NCBI RefSeq assembly: GCF_038397745.1
Contig: NZ_CP151636.1
Location: 4,092,001 to 4,156,000, forward strand
Direction: 5' to 3'
Source of the DNA: Microbacterium sp. LWH11-1.2
GTDB taxonomy: Bacteria; Actinomycetota; Actinomycetes; Actinomycetales; Microbacteriaceae
DNA length: 64,000 nucleotides
Below, piece after piece: positions 1 through 8,878 of the stretch; position 1 is the stretch's first letter, and each line of letters opens with the position of its first letter. Both the position numbers and the translations under genes were made by a program. Under the pieces are notes generated by a model. That model was not told the origin of the DNA, ran no database searches, and was given only the letters and a program-made list of their open reading frames with translations.

Positions 1-62
1 GGCGCGCGCCCGGACGCACCGTCGCGCGGGCCGTTCGGGAAGAGTTCGCTCAGACCAGTCAT
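1..62 (-). CDS. Partial unknown protein, N-terminus only, running off the left edge
   Basis: A reading frame starts with ATG at 62 on the minus strand and stays open to base 1, giving about 20 residues that begin MTGLSELFPNG. A TATGAA hexamer ends six bases before this ATG, the arrangement seen at other probable leaderless starts in this window. The frame is too short to name. It would be transcribed divergently from the polysaccharide genes to its right. It is included because otherwise bases 1-133 would be unexplained; it could be spurious. Confidence 0.35.
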   Translation of the reverse strand, partial: MTGLSELFPNGPRDGASGRA

Positions 63-133
63 GGTGCCTTCATAGGAATCGGTAGTCTCAGAAGACGATA
101 CCGTCGATCCGCGCCGAACCGACCGGGAGAGCC

Positions 134-1498
134 ATGGAGTTCCACGACTACGTCCGAGTCCTGCGACGGCAGATCATCCTGATCATCGCCGGCGCGGTCA
201 TCGGTCTCTCGACAGGCGCGCTCGTCGCGATGCTCACCCCGCAGCGTTTCGAAGCCTCGGCCGACGTGATGGTCACGGTGCAGCTCAGCGACACCGCGAC
301 CCCCGCCGAACGGGCGCTCGCCACCAGCTACGCGATGCAGACGGTGGGCACCTACCGTGCGATCCTCACCAGCACGCTGGTGCTCGAGCCGGTGATCGAG
401 GACCTGAACCTGTCGACCACGCCCGCCGGTCTCGCCGGTCGCATCCAGACGAGTGCCGCACTCAACAGCGCGATCATCACGATCAGCGTCGAGCACGGCA
501 ACCCCGGCCAGGCCGCGCGCATCGCGAACGCGGTGAGCGAGAGCTTCACGACGGTCGTCACCGAGACCCTCGAGAAGCGCGAGCAGCAGACCGCGTATTC
601 CGTGCGCCTCGTGACCCTCCAGGCCGCACAGGTCCCGACCACGGCCGTCGCGCCCAACATGCAGCTGTCGCTCACCCTCGGTGGGATCATCGGTCTCGCC
701 GCCGGCATCGGGATCGCGCTCCTGCGTGCGACGCTCGACCAGCGGGTGCGCACGGCATCCGATGTCGAGGCCGCCGTCGCGGTGCCCGTGCTCGGGCAGA
801 TCCCCCTGGATGCCGACACCGGCGACCACCCGCTCGCCGTCAGCTCGGCTCCCCACGGACTCAGGGCCGAGGCGTTCCGCGCCCTGCGCACCAACGTGCG
901 CTTCCTCTTCACCGAGGGTCAGGGCGTGTTCGTCATCACCAGCTCCGGCCCCGGTGAGGGCAAGTCGACGACAGCAGGCAACCTGGCCCTCGCGTTCGCG
1001 GATGCCGGTCACCGCGTCGCGCTCGTCGACGGCGATCTGCGCCTCCCGCGCGTCGCCGAGTACTTCGGCATCGAAGGCGGGATCGGTCTGAGCGACGTGC
1101 TGGCGGGTCGCGTCGAGCTGAACGACGTGATCCAGCCCTGGGGACGCAGCGCGCTGTTCCTCCTCCCCGCCGGGACCGTCCCGCCGAATCCGGCGGAGCT
1201 CCTGGGCTCCCGTGCGATGGCGCAGCTCGTCGAGGCGCTGACGGCCGCGTTCGACGTCGTGATCATCGATGCCCCGCCGCTGCTGCTCGTGACGGATGCC
1301 GCCGTCATCGCCCGCGTGGCCACCGGGGCCATCCTCGTCGCGGCATCCGGATCGACCCACGCCACGCGGCTCTCCGACGCCGCGAAGAGCATCGAAGCCG
1401 TCGACGCCCGCGTGCTCGGCACCGTCGTCACGAAGGTGCCGGTACGCGGTGCCGAGAAGAATCCGTACGGCTCGGAGGCCGAGCGCGTCAGCACCTGA
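134..1498 (+). CDS. Wzz-type chain-length / BY-kinase polysaccharide protein, short tail
   Basis: Polysaccharide co-polymerase fused to a bacterial tyrosine-kinase-like ATPase, 454 aa, in the cytoplasmic membrane. Transmembrane helices lie at about 14-36 and 178-197 with the Wzz-like extracytoplasmic part between them. The cytoplasmic half has Walker A GPGEGKST at about 271, Walker A' VDGDLRLPRV at about 298 and Walker B VVIIDAPP at about 375. Such proteins control export or chain length of capsule or exopolysaccharide. The C-terminus has a single Tyr in YGSEAERVST, so the autophosphorylated tyrosine cluster typical of BY-kinases is missing, unlike in the paralogue just downstream. The ATG is preceded by GGGAGA. 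Family call is firm; the exact glycan is unknown. Confidence 0.9.
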   Translation: MEFHDYVRVLRRQIILIIAGAVIGLSTGALVAMLTPQRFEASADVMVTVQLSDTATPAERALATSYAMQTVGTYRAILTSTLVLEPVIEDLNLSTTPAGLAGRIQTSAALNSAIITISVEHGNPGQAARIANAVSESFTTVVTETLEKREQQTAYSVRLVTLQAAQVPTTAVAPNMQLSLTLGGIIGLAAGIGIALLRATLDQRVRTASDVEAAVAVPVLGQIPLDADTGDHPLAVSSAPHGLRAEAFRALRTNVRFLFTEGQGVFVITSSGPGEGKSTTAGNLALAFADAGHRVALVDGDLRLPRVAEYFGIEGGIGLSDVLAGRVELNDVIQPWGRSALFLLPAGTVPPNPAELLGSRAMAQLVEALTAAFDVVIIDAPPLLLVTDAAVIARVATGAILVAASGSTHATRLSDAAKSIEAVDARVLGTVVTKVPVRGAEKNPYGSEAERVST

Positions 1499-1609
1499 CG
1501 CGCGACGCGCGGTGCCGGAGGGCGACGCGCGCCATGAAACAATGTCGAGAATCGTCATGCGGCTCGTCTCAGCAGACGGGGACCGCACACAACAGGGGGA
1601 ATCTGCCGC

Positions 1610-3025
1610 GTGGAACTTCGCGACTATGTGCGTATCCTGCACCGCAACTGGATCCTGATCGTCATCCTGCTGATCCTCGGGCTGGCCGGCGGCGCGGGAT
1701 ACGCCGCGCTCCAGCAGCCCAAGTACGTGGCGTCCACCCAGCTGTACGTCTCGGTCCACACCGAGGGCGCCGCCACCGGTGACCTCGTGCAGGGCACCAC
1801 CTTCGCGCGTCAGATGGTCACCAGCTACGTCGACGTCGTCAGCACGGCGCTCGTGCTCGAACCCGTCATCGACGAACTCGGCCTCGACGACAGCGTCGCA
1901 GACCTCAGCGGCCGGGTGACGGCCACGACCCCGCTCAACACCGTGCTGATCGACATCACCGTCACCGACGGAGAGGCCGGGCAGGCGGCGGAGATCGCCA
2001 ACACGGTCGCCTCGAGCTTCCAGGACGCGGTCCAGGAGACGCTCGAGCAGCCCGCCGTCGAAGGCGCCGTCAGCCCGGTGCAGATCACCGTGACCGAACC
2101 GGCCGTCACTCCGACGCAGCCGACCAGCCCGAATGTGCGGATGCTCATCATCCTCGGCGGCATCATCGGCCTGGCCGTCGGCATCGCGATCGCGACGCTG
2201 CGGACCGTGCTCGACAACCGCATCCACACTCTGCACGACATCGAAACCCTCACCGACCGCCCCGTGCTCGGCGGCATCGCCTTCGACCCGGAGGCGACCA
2301 AGCGTCCGCTGATCGTGCACGCCGACCCGCGCAGCCCCCGCGCCGAGTCGTTCCGCAGCCTTCGCACCAACCTGCAGTTCCTGAACGTCGACGCGGGACC
2401 GCGGATCTTCGTGATCTCCAGTGCCGGCCCCGGTGAGGGCAAGTCGACGACGACCGCCAACCTCGCGATCGCCCTGGCCGAGACCGGTGCGCGCGTCGCC
2501 CTCGTCGACGGCGACCTGCGCCTGCCGCGCGTCGCCGACTACATGGACATCGAAGGCAGCGTCGGGCTGACCGACGTGCTCATCGGGCGCATCGACGTGG
2601 CCGACGCCCTGCAGAAGTGGGGCACGAACGACCTGTACGTGCTGCCGAGCGGGCAGGTGCCGCCGAACCCGAGCGAGATGCTGGGCTCCGCCGCGATGGA
2701 CCAGGTGCTGGCACCCCTCGGCGAGTACTTCGACTACGTGCTCATCGACGCACCGCCGCTCCTGCTCGTGACCGACGCCGCGGTCGTCGGCGCCAAGACC
2801 CGCGGAGTCATCGTCGCCGCAGCATCCGGCAAGACGAAGAAGCAGGAGCTCGAGGGCGCGGTGCGCTCGCTCGAGACCGCCGGCGTCAACCTGCTGGGCG
2901 TGGTCGTCACGATGCTGCCGACAAAGGGCCCGGACAGCTACGGGTACGGTGCCTACACCTATGGCGCGACCCATCCCGAGGACGCGAGCCCGAAGAAGCG
3001 CAAGCGCGCCAAGACCCCCGCCTGA
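1610..3025 (+). CDS. Wzz-type chain-length / BY-kinase polysaccharide protein, Tyr-rich tail
   Basis: Tandem paralogue of the preceding gene, 471 aa, starting at GTG with a GGGGG stretch upstream. Transmembrane helices are at about 14-32 and 178-197. Walker A GPGEGKST is at about 271, A' VDGDLRLPRV and Walker B VLIDAPP follow. The tail from about residue 443 reads SYGYGAYTYG, four tyrosines in ten residues, which fits the trans-autophosphorylation cluster of BY-kinases, followed by a basic Lys/Arg end. In this family phosphorylation of the tail sets the oligomer state and polymer length. It sits 111 bp after its paralogue and is probably cotranscribed. A palindrome that could end transcription follows. 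Confidence 0.92.
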   Translation: MELRDYVRILHRNWILIVILLILGLAGGAGYAALQQPKYVASTQLYVSVHTEGAATGDLVQGTTFARQMVTSYVDVVSTALVLEPVIDELGLDDSVADLSGRVTATTPLNTVLIDITVTDGEAGQAAEIANTVASSFQDAVQETLEQPAVEGAVSPVQITVTEPAVTPTQPTSPNVRMLIILGGIIGLAVGIAIATLRTVLDNRIHTLHDIETLTDRPVLGGIAFDPEATKRPLIVHADPRSPRAESFRSLRTNLQFLNVDAGPRIFVISSAGPGEGKSTTTANLAIALAETGARVALVDGDLRLPRVADYMDIEGSVGLTDVLIGRIDVADALQKWGTNDLYVLPSGQVPPNPSEMLGSAAMDQVLAPLGEYFDYVLIDAPPLLLVTDAAVVGAKTRGVIVAAASGKTKKQELEGAVRSLETAGVNLLGVVVTMLPTKGPDSYGYGAYTYGATHPEDASPKKRKRAKTPA

Positions 3026-3052
3026 CTTCTCCTCCCCTGCCGCGGCGCTTTC

Positions 3053-3119
3053 GACGCTCCCGTGGCAGTTGTGGTGGGTGTTCGGCCGGAATACCCACCA
3101 CAAGTGCCACGGGAGCATC
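3053..3119. repeat. 67-bp near-perfect palindrome (REP/terminator-like)
   Basis: Arms 3053-3083 and 3089-3119 are 31 bp with three mismatches around a 5-base GGCCG spacer. Each arm carries CTCCCGTGGCA and TTGTGGTGGGT. It is much longer than an ordinary terminator stem and lacks a T-run. The left-arm sequence 3055-3068 occurs again at 4160-4173, just after the next gene. It may end the kinase operon, but size and reuse suggest a REP-like or mobile-element end. Confidence 0.75.
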
Positions 3120-3174
3120 GCTCTGCCTGTGGAGGAACGGGGCGCGGAGAGAGACGGCGGCGGATGCTGGGGGC

Positions 3175-4158
3175 ATGACCCGGATCGGAGAGCTGCCGCC
3201 GTCGCTCGGACAGCACTTCAGCGTGTCCACGGCACGGGAGGAGGGCGTGCTGCGGAGCCGATTGCGCGCGAGCGACCTGGAGTCGCCGTTCCGCGGGACG
3301 CGTCGACGCGCGTCCGCGCTCGAGACGACGGATGCCGCGACCGACATCGGCCCGATGACCGGACCTCATCGGGCCGAGCAGCTGCAGCGCCGCGCCGGCG
3401 CGCACGGGTACGCGCCGCGGATGCACCCGGAGCACTTCTTCGCCCTCGAGACCGCTGCAGCACTGTGGGGTGCTCCCCTCCCGCTCTTCCGGCGCCTCGG
3501 AGAAGACGACGAAGAACTGCCCGTGCATGTCGGGGTCTTCGGCACCGGCTCGCTGCCGCGCCTCGCAGGGGTGACGGGGCATCGTATGCGCCCCGCGACG
3601 ACCGCGGTCTGCACTCTGGAAGGACTGCGCGTCACCACTCCGGCCAGTACTTGGGCGAGTCTCGGCACTCTGCCCCTGCACGACCTCGTCGCCCTGGGGG
3701 ACTACTTCTGCCGAGTGTGGCGGCCGGGGTACGGTCGACCTCGCACCGACCGGCAGCCGCTCACGACTCCGGCTCGGTTGCGCGCCGCCACGGCATCCGG
3801 TCGACGCGTCGGCGTCCGCCGTCTGCGAGAGGCGCTCGCACTCGTGCGCACCGACTCCTGGTCGCCGCGCGAGAGCAAGGTGCGCTGCATCCTGGTCGAG
3901 GCTGGGCTTGCGGAGCCGGAACTCAACATCGACGTGTTCGACGACGACGGCCGATTCCTCGGCTGCGCCGACATGGCCTACCCGCGAATGAAGGTCGCCG
4001 TCGAATATCACGGCATCTGGCACAGCTCGACGTACGCGCGCGACGTCGAGCGGATCGCCCGTCTACGGGCCGCGGGGTGGACAGTGATCGAGGTGACCGC
4101 TGATCTCGTCCGCCGCCCCGCCGACCTGGTCTCTCGCGTCCGCCAGGCTCTCGGCTGA
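3175..4158 (+). CDS. DUF559 endonuclease-like protein (AbiEi/VSR-like)
   Basis: Protein of 327 aa starting ATG at 3175. The C-terminal third matches the DUF559/VSR-like PD-(D/E)XK pattern: an Asp in CADMAYP, then VAVEYHG about ten residues on, an RD..R helix and a GWTVIEVT strand. The N-terminal part is an alpha/beta region of the kind often labelled AbiEi antitoxin-like in actinobacteria. These proteins are usually orphan predicted nucleases with unproven role. It sits between polysaccharide genes it has no obvious link with, and is bordered on the left by a long palindrome and on both sides by a 14-bp direct repeat (3055-3068 and 4160-4173), suggesting it arrived as a discrete unit. Fold call good, function unknown. 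Confidence 0.75.
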   Translation: MTRIGELPPSLGQHFSVSTAREEGVLRSRLRASDLESPFRGTRRRASALETTDAATDIGPMTGPHRAEQLQRRAGAHGYAPRMHPEHFFALETAAALWGAPLPLFRRLGEDDEELPVHVGVFGTGSLPRLAGVTGHRMRPATTAVCTLEGLRVTTPASTWASLGTLPLHDLVALGDYFCRVWRPGYGRPRTDRQPLTTPARLRAATASGRRVGVRRLREALALVRTDSWSPRESKVRCILVEAGLAEPELNIDVFDDDGRFLGCADMAYPRMKVAVEYHGIWHSSTYARDVERIARLRAAGWTVIEVTADLVRRPADLVSRVRQALG

Positions 4159-4159
4159 C

Positions 4160-4173
4160 CGCTCCCGTGGCAG
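4160..4173. repeat. 14-bp direct repeat of the 3055 palindrome arm
   Basis: Bases 4160-4173 (CGCTCCCGTGGCAG) are identical to 3055-3068 inside the left arm of the palindrome. The two copies bracket the DUF559-like gene exactly, the second lying two bases after its stop codon. They could be a target duplication or a recombination scar. Confidence 0.6.
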
Positions 4174-4175
4174 CG

Positions 4176-4613
4176 TCAGCGCTTCACCCGGAACACGACC
4201 CAGTGGTACAGGACGAAGCGCAGCAGCACGACGATCACGATGCTCACGAGGTTCACGACGTTGACCGCGAACGCGCCGGGCGTGCGTCCGAGCGACGCGG
4301 CCACCAGCTCGACACCGACCCAGACGAGCGCGGCGCCGATGGCCGTGCACACCGCATTGGTCGCGAGGAACAGCGCGACCTCGGCGATGCGGCCCCGGCG
4401 GTCGCGGTGGCGGAACGTCCACTCGCGGTTCCCGATGTAGGCGTTGATCAGCGCGACCAGTGACGCGGCGATCTTGGCGGCGACGACGTCCCAGCCCCAC
4501 ACGTAGACGAGAAGGTTGAAGACCCCGATCTCGATGAGGGTGCTGAGCGCCCCGACGACGAGGAAGCGGCTGCCGACGCCGACGAAGCGGCGCAGTCGGG
4601 AGGGAGGATTCAT
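4176..4613 (-). CDS. GtrA family membrane protein
   Basis: GtrA-like flippase of 145 aa with four predicted transmembrane helices (about 16-35, 42-60, 78-100 and 116-135) and the family hallmark GNREWTF after helix 2. GtrA proteins are thought to flip undecaprenyl- or polyprenyl-phosphate-linked sugars across the membrane for cell-surface glycosylation. It is divergent from a family 2 glycosyltransferase, which usually makes the lipid-linked sugar that GtrA moves, so the two probably work together with the GT-C enzyme downstream of it. No strong ribosome site precedes the ATG; a TAGCCT hexamer nine bases upstream may be its -10. Confidence 0.88.
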   Translation of the reverse strand: MNPPSRLRRFVGVGSRFLVVGALSTLIEIGVFNLLVYVWGWDVVAAKIAASLVALINAYIGNREWTFRHRDRRGRIAEVALFLATNAVCTAIGAALVWVGVELVAASLGRTPGAFAVNVVNLVSIVIVVLLRFVLYHWVVFRVKR

Positions 4614-4668
4614 GGCTCAACTAGGCTACTTGCAGAATGCCCTGCGCCCGGCCACCCCTAGGACCCCC

Positions 4669-5454
4669 GTGACACTCACCCATCTCGCCATCGTCATGCC
4701 CGCCTACAACGAGGCCGAGGGCATCCGTGGCTTCATCGACGAGATCAGGGATTCCGTGGCCCCCCTGGCCGACCGCGTCACGTTCCACATCGCCGACGAC
4801 CGGTCGACGGATGCCACGGCGTCGGTGTTCGACGACGTCGCCGACGTGACGGTCGACGTGCAGCCGGTGAACCGCGGGCACGGCCCGACCGCCCTCGCCG
4901 CCTACCGGGCAGGGCTCGCCGCCGACCCGACCGTGCTCATCCACGTCGACGGCGACGGGCAGTTCTACGGCCGCGACTTCCCCCGTCTGCTCGCCGCCCT
5001 GGACCAGGCGGATGCCGATGTCGTGCACGGCGTCCGCGACGGGCGCACCGACCCCTGGTACCGGAAGGTCCTCACCTCGGCCGTCGGCCTGCTGATCGCC
5101 CTCGCCGCCGGCCGCCGCATCCCCGATGTCAACACTCCGCTGCGGGCGTATCGTCCCGACGCCCTGCAGACTTTGATCGACGCGATCCCCGCCGATGCGA
5201 CGGTGCCGCATGTGCACTTCTCGCTGGCCGAAGCCCGCGCCGGCTTCACGGTGCGCTACCTGCGGGTCGCCAGCATCCCGCGTCGCGGCGCATCCACCAC
5301 GGGCACGATGTGGGGTCGCGGCAACGGTGTCAGCCTGCCGCCCAAGCGCCTGCGTGCCTTCGTGCGCACCGCGCTGGGCGAAGCCTGGACGCTCTCCCTG
5401 CGCCCCTCGGCTCCGCTGCGCGGCATCCGTCGGCCGGAGCCCGTCTCGCGATGA
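4669..5454 (+). CDS. Family 2 glycosyltransferase (polyprenyl-phosphate sugar transferase type)
   Basis: GT-A fold transferase of about 261 aa. It opens with the sugar-nucleotide-binding IVMPAYNEAEG, has ADDRSTD, and the metal-binding HVDGDGQF motif, as in dolichol- or undecaprenyl-phosphate mannosyl/glucosyltransferases. No C-terminal transmembrane pair is present, so the divergent GtrA protein probably supplies the membrane part. The start is uncertain. GTG 4669 leaves room for both divergent promoters. An in-frame ATG at 4612 has a purine-rich GGGAGGGAGG in front but would overlap the GtrA start codon and add 19 residues. The stop overlaps the next gene (ATGA), so the two are translationally coupled. 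Confidence 0.85.
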   Translation: MTLTHLAIVMPAYNEAEGIRGFIDEIRDSVAPLADRVTFHIADDRSTDATASVFDDVADVTVDVQPVNRGHGPTALAAYRAGLAADPTVLIHVDGDGQFYGRDFPRLLAALDQADADVVHGVRDGRTDPWYRKVLTSAVGLLIALAAGRRIPDVNTPLRAYRPDALQTLIDAIPADATVPHVHFSLAEARAGFTVRYLRVASIPRRGASTTGTMWGRGNGVSLPPKRLRAFVRTALGEAWTLSLRPSAPLRGIRRPEPVSR

Positions 5455-6905
5455 CCCGCACGCGCACGATCCTGTTCTGGGCGGTCGCGGCCGCCCTGCT
5501 GATCGGACACGTGATCGTCGCGTGGCACAGCCTCGTGGTCTGGCGCTTCTGGGAGGACGAGGCGTTCAACCTCACCGTCCCCCGCAATCTCCTCGCCGGT
5601 CTCGGCTATTCGAGCGACGGCGCCCTCTCCGGCTCGACCATCACGCCGTTCGATCCGCGCATCTCCACGGGGCCTGTCGTGCTGCTGCCGGTGGCCCTGC
5701 TGCTCGCCACGGGCATCGACCCCGTGCTGGCCGCGCGCCTGGTCCCCCTCGCGTACTGGGTGCTGCTGCTCGCCGGACTCGCCGTCATCGGTCGGAGGAT
5801 CGCCGGGCGGTGGGCGGCGCTGCTCGCCGTCGCGGTGCCGCTCGCGTTCACGGCCGGAGCCGGCGTCTCCCCGATCCAGGGGCCGGGCGACCTGCTCGGC
5901 GAGATCCCTGCCGCCGCACTCCTCGTCTGGGCGCTGATCGTGCTGCCGCGGCGCGCCTGGCTGGCGGGACTGCTCGTCGGACTCGCCATCCAGGCCAAGC
6001 TCATCGTGCTGCTCGCCCTCCCCGCGTTCGCGGTCGCCCTCTGGGCGCTGTCGGACGGCACGGGCTGGGCGCGCCTGCGCGATCTGCTGCGACGCGCCTG
6101 GCTCCCGCTCGTCCTCGTCGCCGTGCCGACGCTCGTGTTCGAGCTGGCGGCGCTCATCTCCCTGGGCGCCACCGGATTCGTCGAGCATCTGCGCAACCTC
6201 GTGAACTTCGTCCGCAGCGGCGGGCAGGGGGACGCGGCGACCTCCATCATCCAGAAGCTCGGCGAGCTCGCGGACTCCTGGTCGCTGCCCGGAGTGATCG
6301 CGGCCATCGGAGCGGTCATCGCGATCGGACTCGCCGCCACGGGGATCGTCCTCCGCTGGCGCTCGGCCACCCCTGAGGAGCGCGTCGTGATCGCCTACGC
6401 GCTGGCGGCGTTCGTCGGCGCGCTCGCCTTCGTCGGCTGGTGGGCGACCGCGTCGCGGCTTCCGCTCTGGGTGCGGCATCCGGCTCCCGGCATCTTCGCG
6501 TTCTTCCCGATCATCGCCGCGGTCGCGGTCTGGGCCGTCGTGCGGATGCCGCGGGGCAGGGCCGTGCGGATCGCCGGTGTCGTGGCGGCATCCGCTCTGG
6601 CGCTCGTCGTCGCGGCCGGCGGCGTGCTGCACGTCGCGGCCCAGTTCGCCCCGCGCACCCTCATCACGCTCGACGAGCAGCGCGCGGGAGTGGCTCCGCT
6701 CACCGCCTGGGTCGAGGAGAACGACGTGGAGTGGCTCGCCGCAGATCCCTGGGGCGCGGCCGTCGCGCCGATCGTCCTCACCGGGGCGCACGTCGGCCTG
6801 TTCGACGCCGTGGCGATGCAGGACGCACCGCGCCTCACCGGCCTCGCCTGCACGACCGAGACCCTCGCCGACAGCGGCTACTTCCGCATCTGCGCCGCGC
6901 CCTGA
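5451..6905 (+). CDS. GT-C type membrane glycosyltransferase (ArnT/PMT-like)
   Basis: Integral membrane protein of 484 aa with about ten hydrophobic helices. The first extracytoplasmic loop begins RFWEDEAFN; the Glu-Asp-Glu-Ala-Phe core matches the acidic catalytic motif of GT-C enzymes that use polyprenyl-phosphate sugars. A soluble tail of about 90 residues follows the last helix. It would add a sugar to a glycan or protein outside the membrane, using donor made by the GT2 enzyme and flipped by GtrA. The ATG overlaps the stop of the GT2 gene by four bases. A bidirectional terminator follows. Acceptor and sugar cannot be read from sequence. Confidence 0.75.
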   Translation: MTRTRTILFWAVAAALLIGHVIVAWHSLVVWRFWEDEAFNLTVPRNLLAGLGYSSDGALSGSTITPFDPRISTGPVVLLPVALLLATGIDPVLAARLVPLAYWVLLLAGLAVIGRRIAGRWAALLAVAVPLAFTAGAGVSPIQGPGDLLGEIPAAALLVWALIVLPRRAWLAGLLVGLAIQAKLIVLLALPAFAVALWALSDGTGWARLRDLLRRAWLPLVLVAVPTLVFELAALISLGATGFVEHLRNLVNFVRSGGQGDAATSIIQKLGELADSWSLPGVIAAIGAVIAIGLAATGIVLRWRSATPEERVVIAYALAAFVGALAFVGWWATASRLPLWVRHPAPGIFAFFPIIAAVAVWAVVRMPRGRAVRIAGVVAASALALVVAAGGVLHVAAQFAPRTLITLDEQRAGVAPLTAWVEENDVEWLAADPWGAAVAPIVLTGAHVGLFDAVAMQDAPRLTGLACTTETLADSGYFRICAAP

Positions 6906-6932
6906 GCGCACGGCGGAGCCCCCGCAGACGCG

Positions 6933-6969
6933 CGAAACGCCCCCGGCCCGAAGGCGCGGGGGCGTTTCG
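6933..6969. terminator. Bidirectional intrinsic terminator
   Basis: A 12-bp perfect stem, CGAAACGCCCCC (6933-6944) with its complement at 6958-6969, around a 13-base loop. It lies between the convergent glycosyltransferase and glmM genes, and the GAAA/TTTC ends give short U-tracts in both directions. Confidence 0.8.
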
Positions 6970-6992
6970 ACGTCGTACCGCAGACGGTCGTG

Positions 6993-8351
6993 TCAGAGAG
7001 CGAGGCGCTCCTGCACGACGCCGGCCAGACGATCCGCGTACTCGCGCACCGACTCGGCATCCGCCGCTTCCACCATGACGCGCACGAGCGGCTCGGTGCC
7101 GGACTTGCGCAGCAGCACGCGCCCGGTCTCGCCGAGCTCGGCTTCGACCTCTCGGACGGCCTGCTGCACGTGCTCGTCGTCGGCCACGCGGTCCTTGTCG
7201 ACGTCGCGGACGTTGATGAGCACCTGCGGGTAGACGTTCATCACCGAGGCGAGCTCGGCGATCGACTTCTTCTGACGCGCCATCTCGGCCACGAGGTGCA
7301 GACCCGTGAGGAGTCCGTCGCCCGTGGTCGCGTACTCGCTCATGATGACGTGACCCGACTGCTCGCCGCCCAGGGCGTAGCCGCCCGCGTTCATGTCCTC
7401 GAGCACGTAGCGGTCGCCGACGGCGGTCTGACGCACCGTGATGCCGTGCTCGCGCATGGCGACGTGCAGACCGAGGTTGCTCATCACGGTCGCGACGAGC
7501 GTGTCATCGGTGAGGTGCCCGCGCTCCTTCATCGAGACGGCCAGGATCGCCATGATCTGGTCGCCGTCGATGTGGTTGCCCTCGGCGTCGACAGCCAGGC
7601 AGCGGTCCGCATCGCCGTCGTGGGCGATGCCGATGTCGGCGCCCAGACGCACGACGGCCTCAGCGAGGTTGTCGAGGTGCGTCGAGCCGACGCCGTCGTT
7701 GATGTTCCAGCCGTCGGGGTCGGCGCCGATCACGGTCACCTCGGCGCCCGCGTCGCGGAACGTCTCGGGAGACACACCGGATGCGGCACCGTGGGCGCAG
7801 TCCAGCACGACGTGCAGGCCGTCGAGCTGGTTCGGCAGGGATCCGAGGAGGTGAAGGACGTAGCGGTCCTCGGCGTCGGAGAACCGCTCGATGCGGCCGA
7901 CGCCGGCGCCGGTCGGGCGGAGCATCTCCCCCGACATCGCCTCTTCGATGCGCTGCTCGACCACGTCGGGCAGCTTGCGCCCGCCGCGCGCGAAGATCTT
8001 GATGCCGTTGTCGGGCGCGGCGTTGTGAGACGCCGAGATCATCACGCCGAAGTCGGCGTCACGGTCTGCGACGAGGAACGCGAGCGCCGGCGTCGGGATG
8101 ACGCCCGCCTCGAGCACATCGACGCCCGAGGACGCGAGCCCCGCCGACACGGCGGCCGTGAGGAAGTGTCCCGAGACCCGGGGGTCGCGGGCGACAACTG
8201 CGGTGAGTCGCTTGCCTTCGGCTTTGCGAGACTCCGCAGTACGGCCCTGGCCCAGGACGACAGCAGTCGCCTGGGCCAGGGTGAGCGCCAGGTCGGCGGT
8301 GAGGATGCCGTTGGCAAGTCCTCGCACGCCGTCCGTGCCAAAGATCGGCAT
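6993..8351 (-). CDS. glmM: Phosphoglucosamine mutase
   Basis: Interconverts glucosamine-6-phosphate and glucosamine-1-phosphate, feeding UDP-GlcNAc for peptidoglycan; cytoplasmic. The 452-aa length is normal. Visible motifs are N-terminal FGTDGVRG, the phosphoserine loop [12 protein letters not shown] (about 101-112), the metal-binding DGDADR (about 243-248), and the sugar-binding GGEQSGH and phosphate-binding [10 protein letters not shown] motifs. It is the last gene of rplM-rpsI-glmM, 14 bp after rpsI, the conserved actinobacterial order. ATG start at 8351. Confidence 0.97.
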   Translation of the reverse strand: MPIFGTDGVRGLANGILTADLALTLAQATAVVLGQGRTAESRKAEGKRLTAVVARDPRVSGHFLTAAVSAGLASSGVDVLEAGVIPTPALAFLVADRDADFGVMISASHNAAPDNGIKIFARGGRKLPDVVEQRIEEAMSGEMLRPTGAGVGRIERFSDAEDRYVLHLLGSLPNQLDGLHVVLDCAHGAASGVSPETFRDAGAEVTVIGADPDGWNINDGVGSTHLDNLAEAVVRLGADIGIAHDGDADRCLAVDAEGNHIDGDQIMAILAVSMKERGHLTDDTLVATVMSNLGLHVAMREHGITVRQTAVGDRYVLEDMNAGGYALGGEQSGHVIMSEYATTGDGLLTGLHLVAEMARQKKSIAELASVMNVYPQVLINVRDVDKDRVADDEHVQQAVREVEAELGETGRVLLRKSGTEPLVRVMVEAADAESVREYADRLAGVVQERLAL

Positions 8352-8365
8352 CGGAGCAGTGGACC

Positions 8366-8851
8366 TTAACGCTTCGAGTACTGAGGCGCCTTACGGGCCT
8401 TCTTGAGACCAGCCTTCTTGCGCTCCTTGACGCGAGCGTCGCGCGAGAGGAAGCCGGCCTTCTTGAGGGTCGGGCGGTTGTTCTCCTCATCGATGCCGTT
8501 CAGCGAACGGGCGATGCCGAGACGGAGCGCGCCGGCCTGACCCGAGGGGCCACCACCCGAGATGCGGGCGATGACGTCGTAGGCACCGGTGAGGTTGAGC
8601 ACCGTGAACGGGTCGTTGATCAGCTGCTGGTGCAGCTTGTTCGGGAAGTAGTCCTCGATCGTGCGGCCGTTGACCGTGATCGTTCCCGAGCCGGGGACGA
8701 TGCGCACGCGGGCGATGGCCTGCTTGCGACGGCCGACAGCGGCACCCGGGACGCTGAGCACGGGGCGGGGAGCCGCCTCGACTGCTTCGGTCTCGGGGGT
8801 CGACGTCGAGAAGTTCTGGGGGGTTTCGGTGGTGTCCTGGATGTCAGCCAC
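8366..8851 (-). CDS. rpsI: 30S ribosomal protein S9
   Basis: Small-subunit protein whose C-terminal tail reaches the P-site tRNA. The 161-aa product has an acidic, Thr/Glu-rich N-terminal extension of about 40 residues, common in actinobacteria, then the S9 core [11 protein letters not shown] and the ending [12 protein letters not shown]. The start is GTG at 8851, with AAGGA at a proper distance. It lies 27 bp after rplM in the same operon. Confidence 0.97.
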   Translation of the reverse strand: MADIQDTTETPQNFSTSTPETEAVEAAPRPVLSVPGAAVGRRKQAIARVRIVPGSGTITVNGRTIEDYFPNKLHQQLINDPFTVLNLTGAYDVIARISGGGPSGQAGALRLGIARSLNGIDEENNRPTLKKAGFLSRDARVKERKKAGLKKARKAPQYSKR

Positions 8852-8878
8852 GAGTATGTCCTTAAGTCTTTACGGCGC

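Noticed and set aside
59..3118. A 1,019-codon open frame on the minus strand opposite the two BY-kinase genes
   Set aside because: It is an Arg/Asp/Gly/His-rich shadow typical of high-G+C DNA; the plus strand encodes two complete family proteins there.
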